Below are positions 7,304-14,972 of a stretch of DNA of 15,964 nucleotides, one piece after another. How positions within the stretch are numbered: position 1 is the first letter of the stretch; every line of letters starts with the position of its first letter. A program made the translations under genes and the position numbers. Under the pieces are notes generated by a model, which saw only the letters and a list, made by a program, of their open reading frames with translations, was not told the DNA's origin and did no database searches. The stretch is from PNAI01 sp964575715 (GTDB taxonomy: Bacteria > Pseudomonadota > Alphaproteobacteria > Rhizobiales > Xanthobacteraceae), in NCBI GenBank assembly GCA_964575715.1, contig CAZNSG010000177.1, positions 1 to 15,964 on the forward strand, in the 5' to 3' direction.

Positions 7304-8524
7304 ATGGATCTCGATTTAAATACACTATTGCTAGTGACGGTCTATGTCGAAGCGATGCTCGGATTGCTGCTGCTTTTCGCATGGGTCCAGAATACGCAAA
7401 TCACCGCTGTCGCCTGGTGGGGGTTCGCGCACCTCTTGCGCTCCGCTTCTATCGTTTTATTCGGCATGTACGGAACCGTTTCCGAACTGATTTCCATTGA
7501 TCTAGCCAATGTGATTTTGTTCACCGCTTTCGCCATGACCTACACTGGCGCACGCGTGTTTGACGGCCGTTCGGTGCATCCGATCGCGCTCGCTGGCGGT
7601 GCCATCGTGTGGCTGCTCGCAAGCCGGACCCCGCTCATCATCGACTCCATGGATGCGCGAGTATTGGTAAGCTCCGCTATCATCACCAGCTACACATGGC
7701 TGACCGCCTATGAGTTCTGGCGTGGCCGCAGCGAGCCGCTGGTTTCGCGCTGGCCGGCGATTTTCATGCTATTTGCGCATGGTGCGCTGTTTCTTTTGCG
7801 CACGCCGATCGCCGGCATATTGCAAGGGACCAAACATGAACAGGTGTTCGCGAGCGTCTGGCTCACGGTGCTTAGCTTCGAGGCGCTGCTGTTTACGATC
7901 TCGATCGCATTCATCCTGCTGGCCATGGCCAAAGAGCGCACCGAACTGCGCCACAAGACCGCGGCGCTGATCGATCCGCTGACCGGCATCGCCAATCGCC
8001 GCGCGTTTTTGGAAACGGCGGTGGATCTTTTGCTGCGGCAGGTGAACAATCCTCGCCCGACGGCCGTGCTGCTGATTGATCTCGATCATTTCAAATCGAT
8101 CAACGATCGCTTCGGACACGCTATTGGCGATAAAATTTTGCAAATGTTTGCCGAAACCACCAGCGCGAAGCTCGGGCCCCGTGATCTCATTGGTCGGCTC
8201 GGCGGAGAAGAATTCGCCATCGTGCTGCACGACACCACCCGGGAAGGCGCCTTGGCCGTAGCCGAGCGGATCAGATCAACATTCGCTGAAGTGGCGGGCA
8301 TGATTGACAACTGCCCAGTGCACAGCACGGTCAGCATCGGCATAGTGGTCGAGCAGGACGGCTTGGTGGAAATGCCAATGCTGCTCTCGCAGGCCGATCA
8401 GGCGCTCTATTACGCCAAAGCGCGCGGCCGCAATCGTGTCGAAGTGGCCTCCCTCGATCTCGTGCACGACCGCGCCAAATTGTCGGGTTCGGTAAAAGTA
8501 GCCTCGAACCAATCGGCAGCCTGA
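7304..8524 (+). CDS. Membrane diguanylate cyclase (GGDEF domain, GGEEF form)
   Basis: A 406-aa protein. The first 205 residues hold about six or seven predicted membrane helices (roughly 7-28, 36-56, 66-85, 95-110, 120-138, 151-170, 186-207), a sensor region I cannot name. Residues 222-382 form a GGDEF domain: DPLTGIANRRAF (224-235), metal-site LIDLDHFKSIND (257-268) and active loop RLGGEEF (298-304). GGEEF is a recognised active variant, so it probably makes cyclic di-GMP. The product-inhibition RxxD site that normally sits before the loop reads GPRD (291-294), with the first Arg absent, so feedback may be lost. No EAL domain is present. Signal unknown. It stands alone, divergent from cysK. 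Confidence 0.88.
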   Translation: MDLDLNTLLLVTVYVEAMLGLLLLFAWVQNTQITAVAWWGFAHLLRSASIVLFGMYGTVSELISIDLANVILFTAFAMTYTGARVFDGRSVHPIALAGGAIVWLLASRTPLIIDSMDARVLVSSAIITSYTWLTAYEFWRGRSEPLVSRWPAIFMLFAHGALFLLRTPIAGILQGTKHEQVFASVWLTVLSFEALLFTISIAFILLAMAKERTELRHKTAALIDPLTGIANRRAFLETAVDLLLRQVNNPRPTAVLLIDLDHFKSINDRFGHAIGDKILQMFAETTSAKLGPRDLIGRLGGEEFAIVLHDTTREGALAVAERIRSTFAEVAGMIDNCPVHSTVSIGIVVEQDGLVEMPMLLSQADQALYYAKARGRNRVEVASLDLVHDRAKLSGSVKVASNQSAA

Positions 8525-8557
8525 GTCCGGAAATCGGCGCCGCGCGGTCATTTCGGT

Positions 8558-8593
8558 GGTGCAGGAATCCGAATCACTTCCGACCCCTGCACC
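8558..8593. terminator. Weak terminator-like inverted repeat after the diguanylate cyclase gene
   Basis: GGTGCAGG (8558-8565) and CCTGCACC (8586-8593) form a perfect 8-bp stem 34 bases after the stop codon, with a 20-base loop. No T-run follows, so function is doubtful. Confidence 0.3.
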
Positions 8594-8713
8594 CCGGTCA
8601 GCGGCTCACGCAAATATTTGATTGTAATCCCAACCGACATCAGGTCTTAAATCTTTTGGCATTTTCCAATGCCCAAAAAGGCGTGCTATGGTATTGGAAG
8701 GTCGAGATCAGGA

Positions 8714-9697
8714 ATGAAGTACCACAAACGCGACGCCAAGCATTTCGCCCGCGCTCATATGAAGGGTATTTGGGCTGCGGCCCTGATGCCGTTTGCGCCC
8801 GATTTATCGATCGATGAGGGTGGATTCCGGTGCAATTTGCGGCACTGGGTCGACGACCTCGGCATCGACGGTGTCTTTGTCAGCGGCAAGCAGGGCGAAT
8901 TCTTCGCCATGTCGGTTGCGGAGCGCAAGCGCACCTTCGAGATCGCGATCGATGAAATCGGGTCCCGCGCCGGCACCATCATGTCGTGCTCCGACCAGAA
9001 CATGGACGTCGTCATCGAACTTGCCGAGCACGCTCAGGCGGTCGGCGCCGATTATATTGTGGTCCATGCCCCAGTTCTGCATTTCCTGCAAACGCAGCAC
9101 GAGACACTTTACGAATACTACCGCGCCGTCAGCGAGAATGTGGACATCGGCATCGCGCTCTGGAGCCATCCGGACAGCGGCTACCTGATGAGCCCCGAGC
9201 TGTGCGCGCGCATCGCCGAGCTGCCGAACATCGTTGCGATCAAATACAGCGTGCCGCGCGAAATGTATGCGCGGCTGACAAGGCTTGCCGGCGACAGGAT
9301 CATCGTCAGCACGGCCTCCGAGGAAGAATGGTTCGACAATATCGTCGAGCTTGGCTGGCGGCTCTATCTGTGCTCGTCCCCACCATATCTATTGCAGACA
9401 AAAGTTGACCGCCGCATGCGCGAATACACCGACCTCGCATTCAACGGCGAGACCGCGCGTGCGAAGACCGTGCGCGATAGTTTAAATCCGGTGCGCGATG
9501 CGTTCCGCCGCTCGCGGCCGCCGGAGAAGCCCCCGGCCCACTCGAAATTCTGGCAAGAACTGTTGGGCCAAACGGGCGGGCTCACCCGTCCGCCCATGCT
9601 TGCGCTGACCGAGGCAGAAAAAGATGCAACCCGCCGCGCATTCGCGAGCTGCGGACTCAAATTGGATCGCATTCCGATAGCCTCGTCCGCGGCTTGA
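8714..9697 (+). CDS. Dihydrodipicolinate synthase (DapA) superfamily protein, substrate unknown
   Basis: A 327-aa (beta/alpha)8-barrel protein of the DapA/NanA class I aldolase superfamily. The Schiff-base lysine is K177 in NIVAIKYS. By-eye alignment shows changes at key sites. The GTTGE motif is GKQGE (58-62). The segment holding the adjacent tyrosine (PYY in DapA) reads APVLHF. The catalytic LYNVP is LWSHP (149-153), with Trp in place of Tyr. It is therefore unlikely to make dihydrodipicolinate and may be a lyase, hydratase or aldolase on another 2-oxo acid. The ATG at 8714 has GGAAGG (8696-8701) upstream; an in-frame ATG at 8669 falls inside an inverted repeat without a ribosome site. 20 bases separate it from the next gene, 3-hydroxyanthranilate dioxygenase, so the two are probably co-transcribed and may act on related compounds. 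Confidence 0.8.
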   Translation: MKYHKRDAKHFARAHMKGIWAAALMPFAPDLSIDEGGFRCNLRHWVDDLGIDGVFVSGKQGEFFAMSVAERKRTFEIAIDEIGSRAGTIMSCSDQNMDVVIELAEHAQAVGADYIVVHAPVLHFLQTQHETLYEYYRAVSENVDIGIALWSHPDSGYLMSPELCARIAELPNIVAIKYSVPREMYARLTRLAGDRIIVSTASEEEWFDNIVELGWRLYLCSSPPYLLQTKVDRRMREYTDLAFNGETARAKTVRDSLNPVRDAFRRSRPPEKPPAHSKFWQELLGQTGGLTRPPMLALTEAEKDATRRAFASCGLKLDRIPIASSAA

Positions 9698-9717
9698 CGC
9701 GACCGGAGGATTCAACG

Positions 9718-10263
9718 ATGCGAACGGGAAGATTGCAGGCGTTCAATTTCACGAAATGGATCGATGAGAACCAGCATCTGTTGAAGCCGCCGGTCGGCAA
9801 CAAGAAGGTGTTTGAAGACGGCGAGATGACGGTGCAGGTCGTCGGCGGTCCGAATGAGCGCGCCGATTACCATGACGATCCGGTGGAGGAATTTTTCTAC
9901 CAGCTTAAGGGCAACATGGTGCTTAAAGTCGGCGACAACGGCAATTTCTACGACGTGCCGATCAAGGAGGGCGACGTGTTCCTGCTGCCGGCGCACGTGC
10001 GCCACTCGCCGCAGCGGCCGGCCGGCACGATCGGCCTCGTGGTCGAGCCGCAGCGCCAGGAGGAGGAACTCGACGGCTTCGAATGGTATTGCTTCGCGTG
10101 CGGGGCACTCGTTTACCGCATCGAACTCAAGGTAAAGCACTTGGTCAAGGACCTGCCGCCGCTCTATGAGGCGTTCTATGCCAACCAAGCGGCGCGCAAA
10201 TGCAAGAAATGCGGCGCAATCCACCCGGGTAAGAAGCCGCCACCGGCCTGGGCCAATATTTGA
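9718..10263 (+). CDS. nbaC: 3-Hydroxyanthranilate 3,4-dioxygenase
   Basis: A 181-aa cupin dioxygenase that opens the ring of 3-hydroxyanthranilate with O2 to give 2-amino-3-carboxymuconate semialdehyde, which can cyclise to quinolinate or be degraded further. Iron ligands are visible as H52, E58 and H96, within a residue of the positions known in the Cupriavidus enzyme. The second, rubredoxin-like iron site of bacterial enzymes is present: C125 and C128 (CFAC), C162 and C165 (CKKC). The ATG at 9718 is chosen because GGAGG (9705-9709) lies 8 bases before it; an upstream in-frame ATG at 9694 overlaps the previous stop. No kynureninase, decarboxylase or semialdehyde dehydrogenase is in the window, so the rest of the pathway must lie elsewhere. 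The symbol follows the nitrobenzoate/kynurenine naming and is tentative. Confidence 0.92.
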   Translation: MRTGRLQAFNFTKWIDENQHLLKPPVGNKKVFEDGEMTVQVVGGPNERADYHDDPVEEFFYQLKGNMVLKVGDNGNFYDVPIKEGDVFLLPAHVRHSPQRPAGTIGLVVEPQRQEEELDGFEWYCFACGALVYRIELKVKHLVKDLPPLYEAFYANQAARKCKKCGAIHPGKKPPPAWANI

Positions 10264-10302
10264 CGACTTACAGTCCCCAAATTCGTGTGGGCTCGCACCG
10301 CA

Positions 10303-10935
10303 TCACGCCGCAGCGTTTGCGGCGGCGGGCGCCCCTTTCGCCGCCTTGCCGGCAGGCGCACCGTGCAAGTGGGCCGCAATATCAGGGCGCTTGCCGATCA
10401 CTTCCGCCAGTGCTTCATCGCTTTTAGCGCGCTCCGCCAGAGCCGCGGCGCCAGCCGGAGAGATCCGCGCGCCCTGATTGTTGGCGACATAGCGCACGGC
10501 AATCTCGTCTCCGCGCTCGATCAGCAAGTCCGCGATCTCCACGGCGAGCTGCGTTCGGCAGGCTAACGCCAATAGGTGTGTCTGGCCCTTGTTGCGCGCG
10601 ATATCCATGAGAATAGAATGATCGACACACGGCGAGCGCACCAGCACCGGTTCGGCCACGTTGATGTCTTCGTTGAGCGCGAGCCGGCCCATGATTTTTG
10701 GTGGCGCACTGGCAAAAGGCGCCAGCCGACGCGACAGCGTGGCCGCCGCTTCTGTCTCCGCGTCATCAAGTAATTGATTGAATAAGTTGTCGAACAGAAT
10801 GATCTGCTCCGGCCGATATTTGCCGTTGGTCTCAAGAAACAGATCGGTGACCAGCTTGAGCAGAGTCGCGCGCTTGACGGTTGGCAGACGCCCCAGCACG
10901 TCCGCAATCTCGGATAGCCGTGATGTTTCAGCCAT
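10303..10935 (-). CDS. DUF2336 domain protein, apparently C-terminally truncated
   Basis: A 210-aa cytoplasmic protein with no signal peptide or membrane helix. Residues 4 to about 185 match the first half of DUF2336 proteins, helical repeat proteins of unknown role common in Rhizobiales. Cues are LLKLVTDLFL (24-33), LSRRLAPFASAPP (67-79), the PVL segment and NNQGARIS. Family members I recall are about 350-400 aa and continue past this point. Here the similarity ends near RPDIAAH and is replaced by a low-complexity Ala/Gly/Lys tail (about 190-210). The stop is only 39 bases from the convergent dioxygenase stop, so there is no room for the missing half. It may be a natural short form or a remnant after deletion. 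The start ATG has an AGGG-type site about 10 bases upstream. Confidence 0.75.
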   Translation of the reverse strand: MAETSRLSEIADVLGRLPTVKRATLLKLVTDLFLETNGKYRPEQIILFDNLFNQLLDDAETEAAATLSRRLAPFASAPPKIMGRLALNEDINVAEPVLVRSPCVDHSILMDIARNKGQTHLLALACRTQLAVEIADLLIERGDEIAVRYVANNQGARISPAGAAALAERAKSDEALAEVIGKRPDIAAHLHGAPAGKAAKGAPAAANAAA

Positions 10936-11195
10936 CGAAAAAACCCTGCATTCCCCTCTGGCCTCGTCCGCAACCGAATCCAGCAGGGCATTAATTAGCA
11001 GATAAGTCTGAATGCCCCGTTATCGCTCATCGGAGCAGGCGCAAGCCAAAACCTCTTGCTCTATCAGTCACTTGCCTTGGCGCGCGGCATCACACACGGC
11101 ACCGCCGGCATCGCCATGCGAGCCGAGTGGGGGGTGCCAAGATCGCAATTCTCCGGCTCACCGGTGAACATTGCTCAAGTGATGCTGGCGAGCGC

Positions 11196-11669
11196 TCACT
11201 TCGCTTCTTCGACCAGCGTCAGCGTGGCCGGTCCTTCACCCACGATAAGCAGAACCGCCTCTTCGTCCTTTGCGCCATCGAAGTGCACCTGTTTGGCAAA
11301 ATGCGTCACAAAGCCTCCGGCTTTCACCGGCACCGTTGCATTCCTGTCCCATTTATTGCCGGTACCGACCCACCAAGTACCCGAGATCACGGTGATGAAG
11401 CGATCGTTCGGGTGGAAATGCGGCTTGCTGAAATTGCCCGGCTTGAACTTGTTCATCACGATATAAAGGCCGGGCTTGGTCGGATCGCCATGCAGAATGG
11501 CCTGATTGATGCCCGAGACGCCGAGCGGGTCACGCCATTTGATTTCACTTGGTATTTTGATCGCGATCGCGGCCGGGTTGAGCTCGACGGCATCGGCTGG
11601 GCCGTGCAGGCCAAAAACCAGTATCATAGCCGGCAAGAAACCACCGTAGGTGTGCACCGAAGCAGGCAT
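11196..11669 (-). CDS. Small exported cupin-fold protein
   Basis: A 157-aa protein with a hydrophobic N-terminus (about 9-24) and a likely signal-peptidase site after PADA (about residue 27), so probably periplasmic. The body is one cupin barrel: first motif PHFHPNDRF (83-91) with H84 and H86 as probable metal ligands, then GTWWVGTG (97-104), and a second motif with H123/H129. The exact enzyme or binding role is unknown. The start is well supported by GGAGGGG about 4 bases upstream. It runs divergently from the Bug receptor gene with 126 bases between the starts, and may share its regulation. Confidence 0.75.
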   Translation of the reverse strand: MPASVHTYGGFLPAMILVFGLHGPADAVELNPAAIAIKIPSEIKWRDPLGVSGINQAILHGDPTKPGLYIVMNKFKPGNFSKPHFHPNDRFITVISGTWWVGTGNKWDRNATVPVKAGGFVTHFAKQVHFDGAKDEEAVLLIVGEGPATLTLVEEAK

Positions 11670-11795
11670 GTCCCCTCCACATTTGGGAATGACCCAAAGT
11701 CACATTGACGACGGCATCCAATGTAGTCGAAATTCCATGCCTTGGGTGGCCAAATCGGTGGCCCAAATCCGCCGCGCGCGGCTCATAGGTTTGTC

Positions 11796-12824
11796 ATGCA
11801 GTCACATCATGAGTTTTCGCATCGTTTGAATCTGGGCGTTGCGCGTCTTGGTTCCAAGTCCCGATGGATCAATTCGCTTGCAGCTCTCCTGCTGTTGATT
11901 GCATGCATTCCGGCCGCCGCCCAGTCTTGGCCCAGCCGTCCAGTCAAACTGATTGTCCCGTTCGCCCCGGGCGGTGCCAATGACATCGTCGCCCGCCTGA
12001 TCCAGCCGTCGTTGGAGAAGTCCTTGGGCCAACCGATCATCATCGAGAACCGCACCGGCGCGAGCGGAGTGGTGGGCACCGACGCGGTGGCGAAATCGCC
12101 GCCCGACGGCTACACGCTCGGCGTTGCGCTCGCGACCCATTCGGTCAATCCGGCGGTCAACCCGAAGATGCCCTACGATACCGAGAAGGATCTCAGCCAT
12201 ATCATTCTGATCGGCAAGAATCCTCTGATGTTTGTCATCAATGCCAACGTACCGGCCAACACCATCGCGGAGTTCGCCGCGCTCGCGAAGGCCAACCCCG
12301 AGAAATACAACTACGCAACACCCGGGGCGGCAAGTCAGGCGCATTTGATCATTTCGATGTGGAGCAATCTCGCCGGCGTGAACATTCAGCATATTCCCTA
12401 TCGCGGAGGTGCGCCGGCGATCCTCGCAACCGTTGCCGGCGACACCCAGTTCTCGGTCATGTCGTCGCTGGTCTCGGCGCCCCACATCCAATCCGGCAAG
12501 TTGCGCGCACTTGCGGCCGGCAGCCTCAAGCGCGATCCGCATTTTCCAAACGTACCCACCATGGCGGAGTCGGGTTATCCCGACATCGAAGCGGTAACCT
12601 GGGTTGGAATGTTTGCCGCGGCAAACACGCCGCGCCCGATCGTCGACCGGCTCAATGCCGAGATAAACCGCATCATTCGCGAGCCGGATATCGCGGCCAG
12701 GCTCGACCAGCAGGGAATTTCGCCGGCCGGCGGCACACCGGAGGAATTTAGCGCCCTGGTCGCGAGCGAAATTCGGCGCTGGACGGTGGTCGCGCGCGCG
12801 AACAAGATTACGCTGCCGCAATGA
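11796..12824 (+). CDS. Tripartite tricarboxylate transporter (Bug/TctC) substrate-binding protein
   Basis: A 342-aa periplasmic receptor of the Bug family. It has a secretion signal (hydrophobic stretch about 27-42, likely cut after AAA before QSWPSRPV). Family landmarks follow: RPVKLIVPFAPGGANDIVAR (48-67), the GQPIIIENRTGASG segment, PDGYTLG and VPTMAESGYPD. These receptors bind carboxylates or other small acids and feed a TctAB membrane pair. No TctA or TctB gene is in the window, so it is an orphan receptor, which is common in this family. The ATG at 11796 is chosen over the open frame from 11742 because the signal peptide follows at a more usual distance; the n-region is still long (about 26 residues). 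Substrate cannot be told from sequence. Confidence 0.88.
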   Translation: MQSHHEFSHRLNLGVARLGSKSRWINSLAALLLLIACIPAAAQSWPSRPVKLIVPFAPGGANDIVARLIQPSLEKSLGQPIIIENRTGASGVVGTDAVAKSPPDGYTLGVALATHSVNPAVNPKMPYDTEKDLSHIILIGKNPLMFVINANVPANTIAEFAALAKANPEKYNYATPGAASQAHLIISMWSNLAGVNIQHIPYRGGAPAILATVAGDTQFSVMSSLVSAPHIQSGKLRALAAGSLKRDPHFPNVPTMAESGYPDIEAVTWVGMFAAANTPRPIVDRLNAEINRIIREPDIAARLDQQGISPAGGTPEEFSALVASEIRRWTVVARANKITLPQ

Positions 12825-12864
12825 ACTTCGAATAGTCTCGGGCTGCGTTCGGCCCATACCCGCG

Positions 12865-13045
12865 ATGGATATGGGAAAGAGCGGCATGTGCAAGAAGATT
12901 TTGGGCGCCTTCATCGGGCTGATCGCTGCCATACTGGCAGCCCACGCCCAGGACTAACCCAACCGGATTATCAAGATGATGCGCAGCTTTCCGCCCGTCG
13001 GCAATGTGGGCATCATCGCGCGCCTGCTGGCGTAGAAAATGCAAA
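12865..13045 (+). pseudogene. Decayed fragment of a second Bug-family receptor gene
   Basis: Translating from the ATG at 12865 (or 12886) gives an intact signal peptide (CKKILGAFIGLIAAILAAHA) and then QD, a TAA stop (12955-12957), and PNRIIKMMRSFPPVGNVGIIARLLA. A TAG stop (13033-13035) and KMQ follow. This is the standard Bug N-terminus (QDYPNRxIKxIxxFPPGGxxDIIARLLAQKM), with Tyr changed to TAA and Gln to TAG; both are single-base changes. Similarity ends soon after and no ligand-binding domain follows, so most of the gene is deleted. Its signal peptide differs from the intact neighbour, so it is probably a separate paralogue rather than a fresh copy. The rest of the 12825-13185 gap shows no other gene. 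Confidence 0.8.
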
Positions 13046-13185
13046 AACGCTGCCGCGCTCCGGCTCAATCGCACGCGCCAGTATTGCAATGTTGACCTGT
13101 CATTTAAGCCGCCCATCACGCTTTCATCCGCCGGCGCGGTTGAATAATATAAAGCGTTTTTCGTCCGTGCCGAGGAGAAATGCGC

Positions 13186-13587
13186 ATGCCCGCTCTTGCC
13201 ATGAACCACTTCACGCTGCTCACCAAGGACGTTGCGGCAACGCAGGATTTCTATGGTGATCTGCTGGGCCTTAAATCCGGCTATCGCCCGCCGATCGGCC
13301 GGCCCGGCGTATGGCTCTATGCCGGCGATCATCCGATCCTGCACGTTGTCGACCCGGCAAAAATGCCTGCCGAGCCGCACGGCGTTCTCGACCACATGGC
13401 GTTCAGCGCGAGGGGACTGAAAGAGATCGTGGGCAAGCTCAGGCTGCGCGGCGTGCGCTACGACCTTCGCCAGCAAGGCGAGACCGGCGCCTGGCAGCTT
13501 TTCTTTCACGATCCCAATGGCGCCAAGGTCGAACTCGATTTCACCAAGGATGAGCCTGGAGCCGAAGCGCTCCCAAAATCTTGATAG
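13186..13587 (+). CDS. VOC-fold (glyoxalase/dioxygenase-like) protein
   Basis: A 132-aa protein of the vicinal oxygen chelate fold with two beta-alpha-beta modules. The first holds MNHFTLLTKDVAATQDFYGDLLGL (6-29) and the second LDHMAFSARGLKEIVGKL. Predicted metal ligands are H8, H70 and E116 (KVELDF). DPNGAKVEL near the end is typical of the family. Substrate is unknown; glyoxalase-like, extradiol-dioxygenase-like or resistance roles are possible. AGGAG (13173-13177) lies 8 bases from the ATG at 13186 but only 2 bases from the in-frame ATG at 13180, so the later start is preferred. It follows the Bug pseudogene and precedes the M24 peptidase. Confidence 0.8.
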
Positions 13588-13612
13588 CTGTGCCTGATAC
13601 TGAAAATGCCTG

Positions 13613-13633
13613 CCCCCGGACTTGATCCGGGGG
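13613..13633. repeat. GC-rich palindrome CCCCCGGA-CTTGA-TCCGGGGG
   Basis: A perfect 8-bp stem with a 5-base loop in the 103-base gap between the VOC and M24 genes. It resembles the short CCCGGACTTGATCCGGG-type intergenic palindromes I recall being dispersed in Rhizobiales genomes. It could also act as a transcript-end or mRNA-stabilising hairpin for the VOC gene; no T-run follows. Assignment to the repeat family is from memory, not from a search. Confidence 0.6.
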
Positions 13634-13687
13634 TGGGAAACTGTTTTGGAAACGATCAAGCTCAAATAAAAACTAGGGAGTCCAGCC

Positions 13688-14887
13688 ATGACCGTCATCG
13701 CCAAGCAAACGCAGCACACGCAGCCGATCCCGTTCGACGCCGCTCTGCTCGATCGACTGATGGACGAAGCGGGCATCGATGTTCTGTTCGCAACCTCTAA
13801 ACACAACGTTCAATATTTGCTCGGCGGCCATCGCGCGTTTTTCTTCGATTACATGGATGCCATGGGCTTGAGCCGCTATTTGCCGATTGTGCTCTACCCC
13901 AAGGGCGCGCCTGAAAAGGCCGGCTTCTTTGGTCATCGGCTCGAAGGCTTTCAGCGCGAGGTCAAACCATTCTGGACACCGGAGGCGCAGACCAATGCTT
14001 CGGGCTCGGTCGATGTCATGCAGAAGGCGACCGACTACCTACGCAAATCGGGCGTCACGGCGCGACGGATCGGCGTTGAGTCGGCGTTTCTGCCCTGGGA
14101 CTCGGGAGCTGCATTGCGCAAGGCATTCCCGGAAAGCGAAATCAAGGATACGCTGTTCGTGCTCGAACGGCTGCGCGCGCGCAAGACTCCGGAAGAGCTG
14201 GCTAAGCTGAAGATCGCTTCCGAGCTCGTGATCGAATCGATGCAAGCGGTTATCGCGAATCATGGCCCCGGCACGACCAAGGCCGAGATAACCGAGGCGC
14301 TCCGTCGCGAAGAAACCAACCGCGGGCTGCACTTCGAATATTGCTTGATCACCGCCGGCACGAGTCTTAATCGCGCGCCCTCCGATCAGCGCTGGGAAGC
14401 GGGCGAAATCATGTCGATTGACTCCGGCGGAAATTATGAAGGCTATATCGGCGATCTTTGCCGCATGGCCATCCAGGGCACGCCGGACGCCGAACTGGAA
14501 GATTTGCTTGCCGAGATCGAAACCATCCAGCGTGCGGCAATGAAAGTGGTCAAGGCCGGAACGATGGGCAGCGAAATTTACGCCGCCGGCGAAAGGCTTC
14601 TCGCCAAATCCAAGCACCACAATCACATGCACTTCCTCGCCCACGGCATGGGATTGGTCAGCCACGAGGCGCCGCGGCTCACAGCCTCCGGGCCGGTGCC
14701 CTACGACGACTACGATGCCAAGCGCCCGCTCGAATCCGGAATGGTCGTATCGGTGGAGACCACGCTGCAACATCCCATGCGCGGTTTCATCAAGCTCGAA
14801 GACACGGTCGTGGTCACCGACAACGGTTTCGAAATATTCGGCGAAGGTGCGCGCGGCTGGAATCGCGGCGGCACGGCGGTGGCGTAA
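13688..14887 (+). CDS. M24 family metallopeptidase (Xaa-Pro aminopeptidase/creatinase-like)
   Basis: A 399-aa cytoplasmic protein with the two-domain pita-bread layout: an N-terminal creatinase-like domain (about 15-165) and a catalytic M24 domain (about 170-390). All five dimetal ligands are visible: D245 (SIDSGG), D256 (IGDLCR), H319 (LAHGMGLVSHE), E357 (VSVETT) and E371 (KLEDT). The family includes Xaa-Pro peptidases, prolidases, creatinases and some C-N or C-S lyases, so the substrate is open. The ATG is preceded by AGGGAG about 8 bases upstream, and family similarity starts soon after. It ends 10 bases before the convergent tRNA gene. The preceding Bug receptor and VOC protein may belong to the same uptake/catabolic group, but only proximity supports this. 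Confidence 0.87.
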   Translation: MTVIAKQTQHTQPIPFDAALLDRLMDEAGIDVLFATSKHNVQYLLGGHRAFFFDYMDAMGLSRYLPIVLYPKGAPEKAGFFGHRLEGFQREVKPFWTPEAQTNASGSVDVMQKATDYLRKSGVTARRIGVESAFLPWDSGAALRKAFPESEIKDTLFVLERLRARKTPEELAKLKIASELVIESMQAVIANHGPGTTKAEITEALRREETNRGLHFEYCLITAGTSLNRAPSDQRWEAGEIMSIDSGGNYEGYIGDLCRMAIQGTPDAELEDLLAEIETIQRAAMKVVKAGTMGSEIYAAGERLLAKSKHHNHMHFLAHGMGLVSHEAPRLTASGPVPYDDYDAKRPLESGMVVSVETTLQHPMRGFIKLEDTVVVTDNGFEIFGEGARGWNRGGTAVA

Positions 14888-14897
14888 ATATAAAGAT

Positions 14898-14972
14898 TGG
14901 CTCCCCGGGCCGGATTCGAACCAGCGACCAACCGGTTAACAGCCGGTTGCTCTACCGCTGAGCTACCGAGGA
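14898..14972 (-). tRNA. tRNA-Asn (anticodon GTT)
   Basis: Read on the minus strand, the gene starts TCCTCGG and ends CCGGGGA-G-CCA, giving a complete acceptor stem (one T-G pair), discriminator G and an encoded CCA. The D-arm AGCTCAGCGGTAGAGC, anticodon stem CCGGC/GCCGG-type pairing with loop CTGTTAA, and T-arm GGTTCGAATCC are all present. The anticodon GTT is complementary to plus-strand 14938-14940. It is convergent with the M24 peptidase gene, and no integrase or duplicated tRNA end is seen beside it. Confidence 0.96.

Noticed and set aside
8656..8679. Inverted repeat GGCATT/AATGCC flanked by T and A runs, considered as a terminator after the diguanylate cyclase
   Set aside because: The flanking runs are in the wrong order for a terminator on either strand (T before, A after); it only argues against a start at 8669.
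12808..13806. 332-codon minus-strand frame across the Bug pseudogene, VOC gene and M24 start
   Set aside because: It is antisense to two recognisable proteins and has no family features of its own.
14039..14773. 244-codon minus-strand frame within the M24 peptidase gene
   Set aside because: Antisense to a peptidase with all five metal ligands intact.
14898..14972. tRNA-Asn as an integration site for a genomic island
   Set aside because: The 3' end of the tRNA faces the M24 gene 10 bases away, and there is no integrase or repeated tRNA end.
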